47,020 nt of DNA from a virus (IMGVR_UViG_3300044730_001503:1-47020), one strand, 5' to 3'; shown: positions 31,936-40,220, counted from the stretch's first letter. Numbers and translations are program-made. The notes: generated by a model from the sequence alone, not told the origin.

Positions 31936-34900
31936 TTAATACAATCCCTTTGGTGTTATAATAACATGTGATCTGTTTGCTGGCAAAGAACCTCTTAGAG
32001 GATTTGGTTCATAGGTTGTATTCCAATCAGCCATATCTTGTGTAGGTTCAAATTTTTGAAAATTAATTCTATATTTTGAATTTAAGTTTGAATATATCTT
32101 ATTCAGTCCACATTTCATTTGAGCATAATTTAATATATTTCCATAACCGGCAGCTTGAATATCACAGTTTGGTCTAGTCCAAGCATAATCGCAATCACAA
32201 CCACAGCTAAATCCAGCTAAATTTTCCGGACAAGAGACAGAGTCTGTACAACTCCAACTCAATGTCGCCATGAAATTTGGATCTATTGGTTTTCCTTGAG
32301 TTCTTTCTCTGCAAAGATATTTTCTCCAAGAAAAATATGAATTTCTTGGGAACCCTATACTGAACGAACTTGCTACTCCTTCACAGTAATCACATTTTTC
32401 TACTGGAAGCCCATTTTCGTCTATGGTGGTATATCTACATCCACCGGATTGTGTTTGTGATGTTGGGCATTCGCATGTTGCTGCACATTCTTTTCTTCCA
32501 ATGAAAGATCTCGTACTAACTTGACCATCATTGCTAAAGTAGAATCTATCAGAATCAATTCCAAAATAACCCGGATTAAAGAAGGGATCTCTATCCAAGT
32601 CATAACAATATTGATAAAAATTACCATTCCATACATATGGGTCACATTCATAATGATAATCAGCATCACTCAATCCATTTTGCCTATTAACATTTTCACC
32701 ACATCTATAATATGGGAAAAGATATGGGCCAATTGTTTCTGGATTTGCATCATTGCCCTCTGGGGGATTTGGATTTTGTTCACATGGACAGCGATCAATA
32801 TCAACGAATCCAGTAAAGTTTCCAGGTGTATATCCTGATATACCTGGTGGTCCCGATCCTCCGTCCCAAGTTATACCAGGAACAAACACTTCTCTTGCTC
32901 CGCATGTATCGCATGCAATTTTACAGTTTCCTATGGGTGCCAATGATGGCCACTGATCAATATACATATATCCAAATTTATCAACACCTCTAACTGGATC
33001 TTGAACACTTTGTGAGCCAGATGCATCTTGTTTTGGACAGTTTCCTGCACCAGACCATCTACAAGTCCAACTTCCGTATAAGAAACTATAATATCCCCAA
33101 ATTTCTTCCAACAATTCATTTGTTAACGGATCAACCCAATTTTGATAAGAAAGTTGAATTGCGCTAGGGCTTACTTCCACTGAATTATAAACATTTCGGT
33201 ACCGCATAGAACCAACTGACCCAAGAGCTCCTGCGGCCCATGGTAAATCGGCAACGGCTCCATTATATCGAAGCCCGTGTTTTGCTAAAATTACTGCAGC
33301 ATTTGCTGCAGCTGGATAATCTGGTTTTATAATACCATATGGCTGTGGTATTGTACCATCAGCACCAAAAAAACAAGCATTCAAACATGCTGGAAGATTT
33401 GGACATGCACTCGGCCATGCTCCAAATTGAGGGGTGTAAATTGAATTTGATCTGGATACAGAAGGTCCATTTATAACATAAACCTGACCTCCAGCCAAAG
33501 AATTTGTATTAGATGTATTGGATGATCGGCTTCCATGCTTTGAACTACAAAAAATTGGAGTAGTTGCTGGATTTTGCAGACAAAGTAAACAACCGGTCTC
33601 ATCTGTTTCTAAAATACTTTGCAGATATATTGGACCACGCTCAGAAAAAGAAATTCTTGCTCCAGTATTTGTGCTTGGTGAAAAACTTCCGGGCGAAAAT
33701 GGACCATCGATAAATGACTGCCAACAAGTTAATTCCGGTCTTTCATCTGTGACTAAACCAAAATCATCAGTAAATAAGTGTGGATCGCAAGCTTCTTCTC
33801 TTGGAATTAAATTTCCATCTTCATCTAAAGTATATCCAGACGGGCAATCACATCCCATGCTAACAAATTGAACTTCTTCTACTTTTTGTTCAACTGTAAC
33901 TCTAAAATTTGTTTTATTTGGTTTTGTAAAATTAAAAGTTTTTACTAAATTTTCTACTTTTACATTCCAGTCTCTAAAAACTCTCCAAACCTTACCTTGA
34001 TTTATGTCACTGTGATCTAAAGTAAATAAAACTCTGAGAGCTCCTGTGGGAGTTTTGTTAATCCAAACACCATCATCTTCGACTCCATTGGACCAAATAT
34101 AACCCGCATCTTCTAATGCAAATATTTCATCTGGTGCTTCTAAGTCCATCCCAAAAGACCATTCACCAAAACTATAATTTTGTGTTCCAGGAGTTCTAGG
34201 TTCACAAAAATCATCAAACCTATTTGGAACTATTACATGCAAACTAATTCTTTTTGATTGTTCGGATACCTCAACTGCATCTCCACCTGTTACTCCAGGA
34301 TTATATCCAGTCCATCCAGCCGGATAAGAATACAAATCCCATTCTGGTGTGGTATATCTGTTGAGGGGGGATATCCATCCAAAAAATTTAGAATTTTCTG
34401 CATCACTTCCGTAATTTGACATCTTTGGACAAACCGCTGGGCAATCTTCCCATCCGTATGGAGTACCTTCTGTAATATCTAATTGATTGCATAACTGATC
34501 GCGGTTATGATATGGTATCGATGAACAGCAATTTGGATCATCAAAAGCATTACAAGAACCGTTCTGATAAGTGCAATCAAGTATATAATCTTCAATCACT
34601 CCACCATTTTGACTCACGGAACCAACAAAATCATTAAAAGCAGCAGTGCCTCCGGTATCATATGCTTTTTGTGCTTTCAATACATCTGCCGCAGTATATT
34701 GAATACCATTTGAATCATAGCAAAATTCTGATAACTCATCTACATCAAGTTTTCTTTGAAATCTATAAGGCCACGGACCACGTGGCATTTTTGCAAAATC
34801 CCTAAAACATGGTAGGGGGTTTCCATCATCATCGTATGCAGTAAAAAAAGAATTGCAACTGGAGCGGAGTGCCCATTCTGCTGAATCATTTACATTATAT

Positions 34901-35523
34901 GATTTGCAGGCGTCTGGATGCGGTCTTAAATTTAACCCAGGGCCGTATTCTGATATATTAACAATAGTTTGATATGATCCGTTTACTTCTTTTTCAATTT
35001 TTAATTTAAACGTAAATCGTAAAAATTCTTCATTGCTTGAAATAGATATATTTCCAACTTGTGGTTGATCTCCACTTGTAGATCCACTGGATCCAAAGTT
35101 CATATTTACCATATTTATTCCATTAAACCAACATGGTTGTATGTCTCCGTATACAAATGCATTTCCCCAAAATCTTGAAGTAGTGGAAAGATCATATGGG
35201 TTACTTCGGAATGTTGGAAACCGTAATAATGGATTATCTGGTGAGTTTACCAAACCACCTTCTCTGACTTCTCCACCATCATCACAGCACCCTGCACCAC
35301 AGCTATCGTCACCGGGACATGGATCGCATCCAATGAATGTAGGAACACTCATTGGGTGCCCTACACTTGGCAGTTCTGTAGTAAGAGTACCAAAAGAATT
35401 CCAATTTGGTTGTGCATCTTGTTGCACAAACGGATTTAATGGATCAAAACTAAAACGATCTATTCTGTAGTGGTCGTGATCACACCATTGACACGGTTCG
35501 CAGCAACAAGTACGTTTTGGCAT
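31936..35523 (-). CDS. Giant cysteine-rich protein, possible tail fibre or adhesin
   Basis: 1195 residues with about 58 cysteines (near 5%), unusual for an intracellularly assembled phage protein. It starts MPKRTCCCEPCQWCDHDH and is rich in Tyr, Trp, Pro, Gly and Asn throughout. Cysteine clusters recur, e.g. 'GCDPCPGDDSCGAGCCDDGG' (about 64-83), 'CDCPSGYTLDEDGNLI' (about 566-581) and, near the end, 'CPENLAGFSCGCDCDYAW', which is EGF-like in look. No signal peptide. Length and late promoter fit a tail or surface fibre; the cysteines could bind metal or form disulphides. It is not a family I recognise. Confidence 0.6.
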   Translation of the reverse strand: MPKRTCCCEPCQWCDHDHYRIDRFSFDPLNPFVQQDAQPNWNSFGTLTTELPSVGHPMSVPTFIGCDPCPGDDSCGAGCCDDGGEVREGGLVNSPDNPLLRFPTFRSNPYDLSTTSRFWGNAFVYGDIQPCWFNGINMVNMNFGSSGSTSGDQPQVGNISISSNEEFLRFTFKLKIEKEVNGSYQTIVNISEYGPGLNLRPHPDACKSYNVNDSAEWALRSSCNSFFTAYDDDGNPLPCFRDFAKMPRGPWPYRFQRKLDVDELSEFCYDSNGIQYTAADVLKAQKAYDTGGTAAFNDFVGSVSQNGGVIEDYILDCTYQNGSCNAFDDPNCCSSIPYHNRDQLCNQLDITEGTPYGWEDCPAVCPKMSNYGSDAENSKFFGWISPLNRYTTPEWDLYSYPAGWTGYNPGVTGGDAVEVSEQSKRISLHVIVPNRFDDFCEPRTPGTQNYSFGEWSFGMDLEAPDEIFALEDAGYIWSNGVEDDGVWINKTPTGALRVLFTLDHSDINQGKVWRVFRDWNVKVENLVKTFNFTKPNKTNFRVTVEQKVEEVQFVSMGCDCPSGYTLDEDGNLIPREEACDPHLFTDDFGLVTDERPELTCWQSFIDGPFSPGSFSPSTNTGARISFSERGPIYLQSILETDETGCLLCLQNPATTPIFCSSKHGSRSSNTSNTNSLAGGQVYVINGPSVSRSNSIYTPQFGAWPSACPNLPACLNACFFGADGTIPQPYGIIKPDYPAAANAAVILAKHGLRYNGAVADLPWAAGALGSVGSMRYRNVYNSVEVSPSAIQLSYQNWVDPLTNELLEEIWGYYSFLYGSWTCRWSGAGNCPKQDASGSQSVQDPVRGVDKFGYMYIDQWPSLAPIGNCKIACDTCGAREVFVPGITWDGGSGPPGISGYTPGNFTGFVDIDRCPCEQNPNPPEGNDANPETIGPYLFPYYRCGENVNRQNGLSDADYHYECDPYVWNGNFYQYCYDLDRDPFFNPGYFGIDSDRFYFSNDGQVSTRSFIGRKECAATCECPTSQTQSGGCRYTTIDENGLPVEKCDYCEGVASSFSIGFPRNSYFSWRKYLCRERTQGKPIDPNFMATLSWSCTDSVSCPENLAGFSCGCDCDYAWTRPNCDIQAAGYGNILNYAQMKCGLNKIYSNLNSKYRINFQKFEPTQDMADWNTTYEPNPLRGSLPANRSHVIITPKGLY

Positions 35524-35539
35524 ATAATACCCTACGGTA

Positions 35540-35547
35540 TATTTATA
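35540..35547 (-). promoter_or_regulatory. Late promoter for the cysteine-rich unit (TATAAATA)
   Basis: The perfect consensus TATAAATA lies 16 nt before the ATG at 35523, with TAGGG in the leader. Confidence 0.7.
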
Positions 35548-35917
35548 GCAAATTTATGCCACTATCGTTTGTATAATAAATTTTATGAAATGCTTCTTCA
35601 CACCACTTGGCACAAACTGGACATGGCTTTGAGTTTCTAAACTCACCAAATCGATTGAACCTAAAGTTCAAAAGAATCAATTTTTCACCGCGCATGTTCT
35701 TGGGCACTTTTCTCCAAGCATCCAACTCAGAATGCATTTCGGCACATCGGTATCCCAAACGAAAAGAATCGGGGTGGGTCTTAAAAATATTTTGACCCAC
35801 CGCGATTATCTTTCGTTTATGGATGACCAGCGATATGTGCTTCTTCTGCCTTTCCATTGCCATCGACAGAGGCTTGGCAATGGGAACAAAATTTTTAATC
35901 ACATGCTGGATATTCAT
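35543..35917 (-). CDS. Zinc deaminase-fold protein
   Basis: 124 residues. 'RCAEMHSELDAW' (His62, Glu64) and 'SKPCPVCAKWC' (Cys99, Cys102) reproduce the HxE...PCxxC zinc site of cytidine/deoxycytidylate deaminases. 'SLVIHKRKIIAVGQN' (about 29-43) matches the first strands of that fold, and the size is typical. The residue between His and Glu is Ser instead of Ala. The substrate (nucleotide, or base in nucleic acid) is unknown. It starts 1 nt downstream of the Sm-like gene stop. Confidence 0.75.
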   Translation of the reverse strand: MNIQHVIKNFVPIAKPLSMAMERQKKHISLVIHKRKIIAVGQNIFKTHPDSFRLGYRCAEMHSELDAWRKVPKNMRGEKLILLNFRFNRFGEFRNSKPCPVCAKWCEEAFHKIYYTNDSGINLL

Positions 35918-35918
35918 A

Positions 35919-36227
35919 TTACGTCGTCAGCTTCAGCCTGCTCAGGGGATCAACGCCCTGAGAGGGGGCCACAATGCCCTTGTTAAGGCTAGCATCATAC
36001 TGACTCTTGAGCTCTTCAAGAGGCTCAACAGTAAATGCAACAAATGACTTAGCAACTTCAACGCCCTTTGACGCCTTTGTGTACATCATCCAAGGCATCA
36101 AACCAATCTGGCCCTGACCGACTGGAACAAGAATTGCAGCGTCCTTGAGGATATAAGATGTGTCCTTTTCCTCAAAGCGTGCGAGAATTTCTTCACCGGA
36201 GTTTAGTCTAAATACTTTTACGTTCAT
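35919..36227 (-). CDS. Sm/Hfq-like phage protein
   Basis: 102 residues. 'VKVFRLNSGEEILARFEEKDTSYILKDAAILVPV' (about 3-36) is a small beta-barrel opening like that of the N-terminal domain at 2221-2910. Both continue with a 'FV' strand and a final Pro-Leu-x-x-Leu-x-x-x-Tyr helix. The gene has an AAGGA ribosome binding site. An RNA-binding role is only a guess from the fold. Confidence 0.65.
   Translation of the reverse strand: MNVKVFRLNSGEEILARFEEKDTSYILKDAAILVPVGQGQIGLMPWMMYTKASKGVEVAKSFVAFTVEPLEELKSQYDASLNKGIVAPSQGVDPLSRLKLTT
36207..36214 (+). promoter_or_regulatory. Possible late promoter for the LysM gene (TCTAAATA)
   Basis: TCTAAATA on the plus strand lies inside the start of the opposite gene, 80 nt before the preferred ATG at 36295. 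Weak: there is no Shine-Dalgarno sequence downstream either. Confidence 0.35.
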
Positions 36228-36294
36228 TGTGAATCCTTTTTAAATGGTAAGAGCAAGTATAATCTCAATTTTTCTAATAGCAAGCATCATTTCC

Positions 36295-37113
36295 ATGAAA
36301 TCATTCAAAACATTTTTACTAGAGCAAAATACTAATGATTATACTACTGCCCTATATAGGGCTCTTATCAGCGCCGAACATCGAGGTGTTGTTAAAGATC
36401 CTACAAAATTTGATAAAAAACTTTATATAAGAACAAAATCCAAACCAAAGGATGATGTATCTACTGCATATGGTCCTGGCCAAATCACGGGGACCACGAT
36501 AGAAGATGCACGCAAACGGCGTCCTGAAAATTTTTCTAAAGACGATACTGAATTTTTAAATGCCTTTGTTGAACAGGGCAAAAAAATGAAAGCTGCCAAG
36601 CCCGATGATAAAATCTATGGTTATGGGTGTGAAGGTGATTTGTGTGATGAAAAATATCATCAACCATATGAGCGCGCTGCAATAGGAGTTTTGAAAACAA
36701 AAATGCAAGACGCTAAAATTGACCCAACGCAAGAATTGACCCCCGACAATTTAACTAAAACAATACGTAGATGGCGTGGAGCTCCAGAAAATGATGAGAC
36801 AACAAAATCTGGTAAAGTAATAAAAGGTGATCCCGAATATTATAAAATTGTTAGAGACAAATATGAAAAATATCTTGCTTCAAATAATTCACCAAAAACT
36901 CCAACACCGGAACCGGTAACACCAGAACCAAAACAGCAGCCAAATACAAATACGGAAACTGCACCTCCAAGCAATGAATATACAATTGCGCCCGGAGATA
37001 CATTCTGGGAACTTGGTGGTGGTACACCAGCGGGTGTAAAAAAACTCCAAGACTTAAATCCTGGAGTTAACCCGAATAAAATTAAACCGGGCCAAAAAAT
37101 TAAAAGAGGTTAA
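36295..37113 (+). CDS. LysM-tailed muramidase/transglycosylase-like protein with capsid-targeting-like leader
   Basis: 272 residues from ATG 36295 (MKSFKTFLLEQ). A start at 36244 would add a hydrophobic 17 residues and is the main alternative. Glu28 in 'LISAEHRG' and 'STAYGPGQITGTTI' (57-69) resemble the catalytic glutamate and 'AxGxxQI' motif of lysozyme-like transglycosylases. Residues about 200-227 are a Pro/Thr/Gln linker and 228-271 form a LysM ('YTIAPGDTFWEL...LNPG...IKPGQKI'). It could degrade the cell wall at lysis or at infection. The leader ends L-L-E, a gp21-type cleavage site, which points to head packaging. Confidence 0.7.
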   Translation: MKSFKTFLLEQNTNDYTTALYRALISAEHRGVVKDPTKFDKKLYIRTKSKPKDDVSTAYGPGQITGTTIEDARKRRPENFSKDDTEFLNAFVEQGKKMKAAKPDDKIYGYGCEGDLCDEKYHQPYERAAIGVLKTKMQDAKIDPTQELTPDNLTKTIRRWRGAPENDETTKSGKVIKGDPEYYKIVRDKYEKYLASNNSPKTPTPEPVTPEPKQQPNTNTETAPPSNEYTIAPGDTFWELGGGTPAGVKKLQDLNPGVNPNKIKPGQKIKRG

Positions 37114-37670
37114 AAAGGTAGAGACTCCTCAACAATCTCAGCAGTCTTCGAAACCCACCACTCCGGTTCCTCCGAGTAATTCCAAGCAGCAAACCTGGAC
37201 TTCTCGTTAAGATAATAACTGCGATAAGCAACAATGGCATTCTCATGCTGGTACTGCTCGGGCATAGCCTGTGCAAACTTAGTAAGTTTTGCCTTAGTAA
37301 TGTTGACCGGAGGATCATATAGTTCATCAAGAAGCATGGACTCCATTTTATGCACCTTGCCATAACGGCGAGTGTACTCCTTGCAAAGAGCATAAGCATG
37401 CCGCCACAGCCACAAGTAATTTGCACGGGTCTCACGTGCCCAGACGGTGCAGGGATGATTGATCATCGTAGCCTTGCAGATGTTCTTCTTGGTGCAGATA
37501 TATGACTTAAACTTGCGCTTGCCGGTATTGACAACAAGTTCGTCACCGTCAAGAACATGGTGAGCAGTTGAAAGCAACTGGCAAGATTCAACAATCATCT
37601 TGACAACATGCTTGTCGCACATCATACGGGCGGAAGTAGCAGCGTCATTGTCGAGGACAAAGATGTTCAT
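37110..37670 (-). CDS. Conserved phage protein, MNIFxLDxD...CDKHVVKM family
   Basis: 186 residues from ATG 37670 (MNIFVLDNDAATSARMMCDKHVVKMIVESCQLLSTAHHVL). The ATG at 37694 would lie inside the -10/-35 region. The family, frequent in cyanophages and other marine phages, keeps 'CDKHVVKM', 'NHPCTVWARETRANYLWLW' (about 89-107), 'EYTRRYGKVHK' and 'YRSYYLNEKSRFAAW'. I have no reliable function for it. It is transcribed from a strong sigma70-type promoter whose -10 box ends 9 nt before the ATG. Confidence 0.75.
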   Translation of the reverse strand: MNIFVLDNDAATSARMMCDKHVVKMIVESCQLLSTAHHVLDGDELVVNTGKRKFKSYICTKKNICKATMINHPCTVWARETRANYLWLWRHAYALCKEYTRRYGKVHKMESMLLDELYDPPVNITKAKLTKFAQAMPEQYQHENAIVAYRSYYLNEKSRFAAWNYSEEPEWWVSKTAEIVEESLPF

Positions 37671-37679
37671 AGGGTGGTT

Positions 37680-37707
37680 ATTATAGTACATCATGCTCCG
37701 GTGTCAA
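37680..37707 (-). promoter_or_regulatory. Strong sigma70-type early promoter, near-leaderless
   Basis: TTGACA, 16 nt, TATAAT, then 9 nt to the ATG at 37670. No Shine-Dalgarno sequence fits. The transcript would begin within about 3 nt of the start codon. Confidence 0.82.
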
Positions 37708-37718
37708 GATAAAAAGAA

Positions 37719-37745
37719 ACAACTCCCAAACAATCTGGGAGTTGT
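37719..37745 (-). terminator. Terminator after the GMP reductase gene
   Basis: A perfect 10-bp stem (ACAACTCCCA / TGGGAGTTGT) with 7-nt loop, followed on the minus strand by TTCTTTTTATC. A second small hairpin (37750-37768) precedes it. Confidence 0.85.
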
Positions 37746-37783
37746 CGGACCAAAGATACGATCTTTGGTGGGGTTAAAGTTAT

Positions 37784-38818
37784 TTATATTTCGTGATTTT
37801 CAAATACGTTGTTTATGGTTCGGTTTACCTTGATCAGCGAACCGCGCTCATATAGTTGAGGCAAATTAAAAGCCCCGACATAAGAGCAAGCCGAGCGCAA
37901 ACCACCAAGAATTTCCTGTATCGTGTGTTGTACGGGTCCACGGTATGGTACTTCAACTGTTCTTCCTTCCGATGCTCTGTAATCGGAAAGTCCGCCATTG
38001 TACTTTTCATTTGCAGTTTTGCTGCTCATTCCGTAGTGCAACATTCGGAGCTCTCCATGCTCACCATGTCTAATTTCACCACCGCACTCATCATGACCGG
38101 CAAATACACCACCTGCCATAACAAAGGCAGCACCAGCCACGAATGCTTTTGCAAAATCTCCAGGATGTACTATTCCGCCGTCAGCAACGATCCCAATACC
38201 TAACGCTTCGGCTGTTTCCACACACTCTAGCACCGCTGAGAGCTGGGGATACCCGACTCCCGCCACTCGCCGGGTCAGACACATCGACCCCGATCCGATT
38301 CCCACCTTTACCATATCGGCGCCAGCCTCCGACAACGCCACGACCCCCTCGTGGGTTACGACATTCCCTGCAATCAAAATTGACTTCGGCCATTTTTCTC
38401 TCACTTTCTTTGTAAATTTATGAAACTCGGTCATGTAGCCATTAGCCACATCTACACAAACAAACGTTGGATCTTTTATTTCTGAACTGTCAACAAACAA
38501 CTTGCTATCGGCATCCAGACCAAGAGTCAAAGAAACATATTTTTCTTTCTCTGGGTGTGCGCTGACAAAATTGGAATAGTAATCCCCGCCTTTCTTTAGG
38601 CAGGTTATGATCTTGAATTCAGATAGAGCGAGTGCCATCTTGTGGGTTCCGACCGTTGACATGTTTGCTGCCATTACGGGAACGCCGCTCCAATACGAAC
38701 CACAATTAAATGTGGTACCAACCTCAAGGTTTACGTCTTTGCGTGATTTTACATCACTGAGGTTTGGCTTAATAAGAACGTCGGAGTAATCGAACTTTGG
38801 CTCGTAGTTTTCAATCAT
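37784..38818 (-). CDS. guaC: GMP reductase
   Basis: 344 residues from ATG 38818 (MIENYEPKFDYSDVLIKP); E. coli GuaC is 347. It converts GMP to IMP with NADPH. Signatures: 'FDYSDVLIKPNLS' opening, 'VCVDVANGY' (about 120-128), the catalytic cysteine loop 'GIGSGSMCLTRRVAGVGYPQLSAV' (Cys180, Thr182), 'VADGGIVHPGDFAKAFVAGAAFVMAGG' (211-237) and 'YYGMSS'-like 'HYGMSSK'. There is no CBS domain, which separates it from most IMP dehydrogenases. 'GVGYPQLSAV' after the cysteine also fits GMP reductase. Phages are not usual carriers, so this is probably a host-derived metabolic gene that shifts purine pools. Confidence 0.9.
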   Translation of the reverse strand: MIENYEPKFDYSDVLIKPNLSDVKSRKDVNLEVGTTFNCGSYWSGVPVMAANMSTVGTHKMALALSEFKIITCLKKGGDYYSNFVSAHPEKEKYVSLTLGLDADSKLFVDSSEIKDPTFVCVDVANGYMTEFHKFTKKVREKWPKSILIAGNVVTHEGVVALSEAGADMVKVGIGSGSMCLTRRVAGVGYPQLSAVLECVETAEALGIGIVADGGIVHPGDFAKAFVAGAAFVMAGGVFAGHDECGGEIRHGEHGELRMLHYGMSSKTANEKYNGGLSDYRASEGRTVEVPYRGPVQHTIQEILGGLRSACSYVGAFNLPQLYERGSLIKVNRTINNVFENHEI

Positions 38819-38826
38819 GGCCAAAT

Positions 38827-38854
38827 ATAATAACACACCACCAAAGTCCGTCAA
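38827..38854 (-). promoter_or_regulatory. Early sigma70-type promoter for guaC
   Basis: TTGACG, 16 nt, TATTAT, then 8 nt to the ATG at 38818. Again there is no ribosome binding site between promoter and start codon. Confidence 0.68.
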
Positions 38855-38857
38855 GAT

Positions 38858-39034
38858 TTATTTTGATTCTTCTATTCGCTTTATGGCATCTCTGAGGGCA
38901 AGCATTTTTTGAGCTAGTTCTTTAGACGTAATCTTGTCCCGAAGATAGTCTTCATATTTTGAAAGTATAATTTTCGCTTCTCTGAAGAGTAACGCATGAA
39001 GATGATCAAGGCGTTTGGGATCATTTTCTGCCAT
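38858..39034 (-). CDS. Small helical protein
   Basis: 58 residues: MAENDPKRLDHLHALLFREAKIILSKYEDYLRDKIT and on to RIEESK, strongly helical and charged. The ORF is complete and has the late box AATAAATA 6 nt before its ATG. The next gene, guaC, starts 39 nt beyond its stop. Unknown function. Confidence 0.6.
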   Translation of the reverse strand: MAENDPKRLDHLHALLFREAKIILSKYEDYLRDKITSKELAQKMLALRDAIKRIEESK

Positions 39035-39040
39035 CAGATA

Positions 39041-39048
39041 TATTTATT
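39041..39048 (-). promoter_or_regulatory. Late promoter AATAAATA, 6 nt before start
   Basis: The box overlaps the stop codon of the upstream gene (39044) and is followed by TATCTG and the ATG at 39034. No ribosome binding site. Confidence 0.6.
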
Positions 39049-39619
39049 CTACGCCAGTGGTATCGTCTCTAACGAAACGAAATACCTTACTCATATAGAA
39101 GGATTTCCAACCACCTTCTATTATATCCCAAGCACCGATTCTATCTCCTCGCATTGGACTGAAAAATCCCAATCGGTTATTTGTTTGAGTTGATGGCATA
39201 AATCCAGCTTGAAGAGTACAAGTCAATTTTCTTGTTGAGCCATCCATTTTTGTGAACCATACGCTACAAACACCGGAAAGATTTTCCAAAATTACCTCTT
39301 GTGCCGACAAATGGTCTGTTTTATATGCAGCATCTTTTTTGATTATAGTTGCATCCATGATGTAATGTATACCGGGGTCAAAAACTTCAATCGCCTGATT
39401 TAATTTGTTTTGTGTCAAAAAATTTTGATAAGAACCATATGTTTTAGCAATAAATGCCTGATACATACGATCTTCCTGTTCAAGCGTATCATAAGTTTCT
39501 TGTTGTATTTTTGAACCTCTGTATTGGCTTATGCTTTTTGCTACAGAGATACCACCATAAGGATTATTCAATTCCTGAGTAATTTGTTCCGAAAATTTTT
39601 GTTCGTCTTTTTTACTCAT
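39044..39619 (-). CDS. Unknown phage protein with SH3-like C-terminus
   Basis: 191 residues. The N-terminal half is helical and polar. The C-terminal half, 'LSGVCSVWFTKMDGSTRKLTCTLQAGFMPSTQTNNRLGFFSPMRGDRIGAWDIIEGGWKSF', looks like a small beta barrel of the kind found in several T4-like marine phage proteins ('V.FTK.DGS.R...CTL'). It overlaps the upstream small gene by ATGA. Function not known. Confidence 0.65.
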   Translation of the reverse strand: MSKKDEQKFSEQITQELNNPYGGISVAKSISQYRGSKIQQETYDTLEQEDRMYQAFIAKTYGSYQNFLTQNKLNQAIEVFDPGIHYIMDATIIKKDAAYKTDHLSAQEVILENLSGVCSVWFTKMDGSTRKLTCTLQAGFMPSTQTNNRLGFFSPMRGDRIGAWDIIEGGWKSFYMSKVFRFVRDDTTGVE

Positions 39620-39861
39620 ACTTGAAATATTGCTACGTTTTTGTCGATGTGTAGATTTTTAATCCTAAAGTCTTTTTTATTCAGACCCATTAATATTGTT
39701 TTAAATAATTCGAGTGGAACCGTAATATAAATTTTTGCAAAAGGTTCTCTTTGTTTTTTGCTAATCTTATCGAATAAATCTATCAATATATTTTTTTCTA
39801 ACTTTTTTTCCATTGATACTACAAAATTTGTAGTCGATAAATTAGATTTTTCAATAATCAT
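39616..39861 (-). CDS. Small basic unknown protein
   Basis: 81 residues from ATG 39861 (MIIEKSNLSTTNFVVS); the frame is open to 39900, but the late box sits between, so the shorter form is taken. Lys- and Ile-rich with pattern 'EPFAKIYITVPLELFKTILMGLNKKDFRIKNLHIDKNVAIFQV', possibly a small alpha/beta fold. It is translationally coupled to the next gene (ATGA). Confidence 0.6.
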   Translation of the reverse strand: MIIEKSNLSTTNFVVSMEKKLEKNILIDLFDKISKKQREPFAKIYITVPLELFKTILMGLNKKDFRIKNLHIDKNVAIFQV

Positions 39862-39866
39862 AAAAT

Positions 39867-39874
39867 TATTTATT
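39867..39874 (-). promoter_or_regulatory. Late promoter AATAAATA, 5 nt before start
   Basis: AATAAATA, ATTTT, ATG: the same spacing and spacer as the promoters at 3470, 40213 and 42953. No ribosome binding site. Confidence 0.7.
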
Positions 39875-39996
39875 TGCCTATCAAAAGTACTGAGATACAC
39901 TCACAGAAATTTTAATTCTATTAGGTAACTAAAGTTTATCTAAAGTAAACTTAAAACAAACCACAAAAGAGTATCTATAGTACCTTTAAGAACCAA

Positions 39997-40203
39997 TTAT
40001 CTAAAGGTATCTTTATGTGGCTTAAAGCCACTTAAAAGATTATCTCTAAGTCCTTTTGCCGGAGCCATGTGCTGTGGAACGTGGCTCGGAATGTAATGAG
40101 AATTTTCTTGCAAATTTGCCAAAGGACTTGGTCTATTCTTATATTTTTGGTGAACCTGACGAATTGCATCTTCCAAGGACAATTTTGATTTTCTATTATG
40201 CAT
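39997..40203 (-). CDS. Small basic protein
   Basis: 68 residues, rich in Lys, His, Asn and Pro (MHNRKSKLSLEDAIRQVHQKYKNRPSPLANLQENSHYIP). No fold recognised. Its ATG is 5 nt from a TATAAATA box. Between its stop and the gene at 39861 lies an AT-rich 95-nt stretch with no feature I can name. Confidence 0.6.
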   Translation of the reverse strand: MHNRKSKLSLEDAIRQVHQKYKNRPSPLANLQENSHYIPSHVPQHMAPAKGLRDNLLSGFKPHKDTFR

Positions 40204-40208
40204 AAAAA

Positions 40209-40220
40209 TATTTATAAATA
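40209..40220. promoter_or_regulatory. Divergent overlapping late promoters
   Basis: The palindromic core TATTTATAAATA holds TATAAATA on both strands: minus box 40209-40216, plus box 40213-40220, sharing the four bases TATA. Each is exactly 5 nt from its ATG (40203 minus, 40226 plus). The whole 22-nt intergenic gap is thus two promoters. Confidence 0.8.

Noticed and set aside
36244-36294. Hydrophobic N-terminal extension of the LysM protein as a signal peptide
   Set aside because: Not excluded, but the internal ATG gives a leader nearly equal to that at 42966; the upstream part has no ribosome binding site. Kept as the alternative start.
37781-37788. TATAAATA box on the minus strand at the end of guaC
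   Set aside because: A strong terminator (37719-37745) stands between it and the next minus-strand gene, which has its own sigma70 promoter. Likely part of the coding end only.
39901-39996. AT-rich gap with 'agagtatctatagtacc', similar to the stretch before uvsY (233-258)
   Set aside because: The resemblance is short and both are AT-rich; no conserved spacing to a gene.
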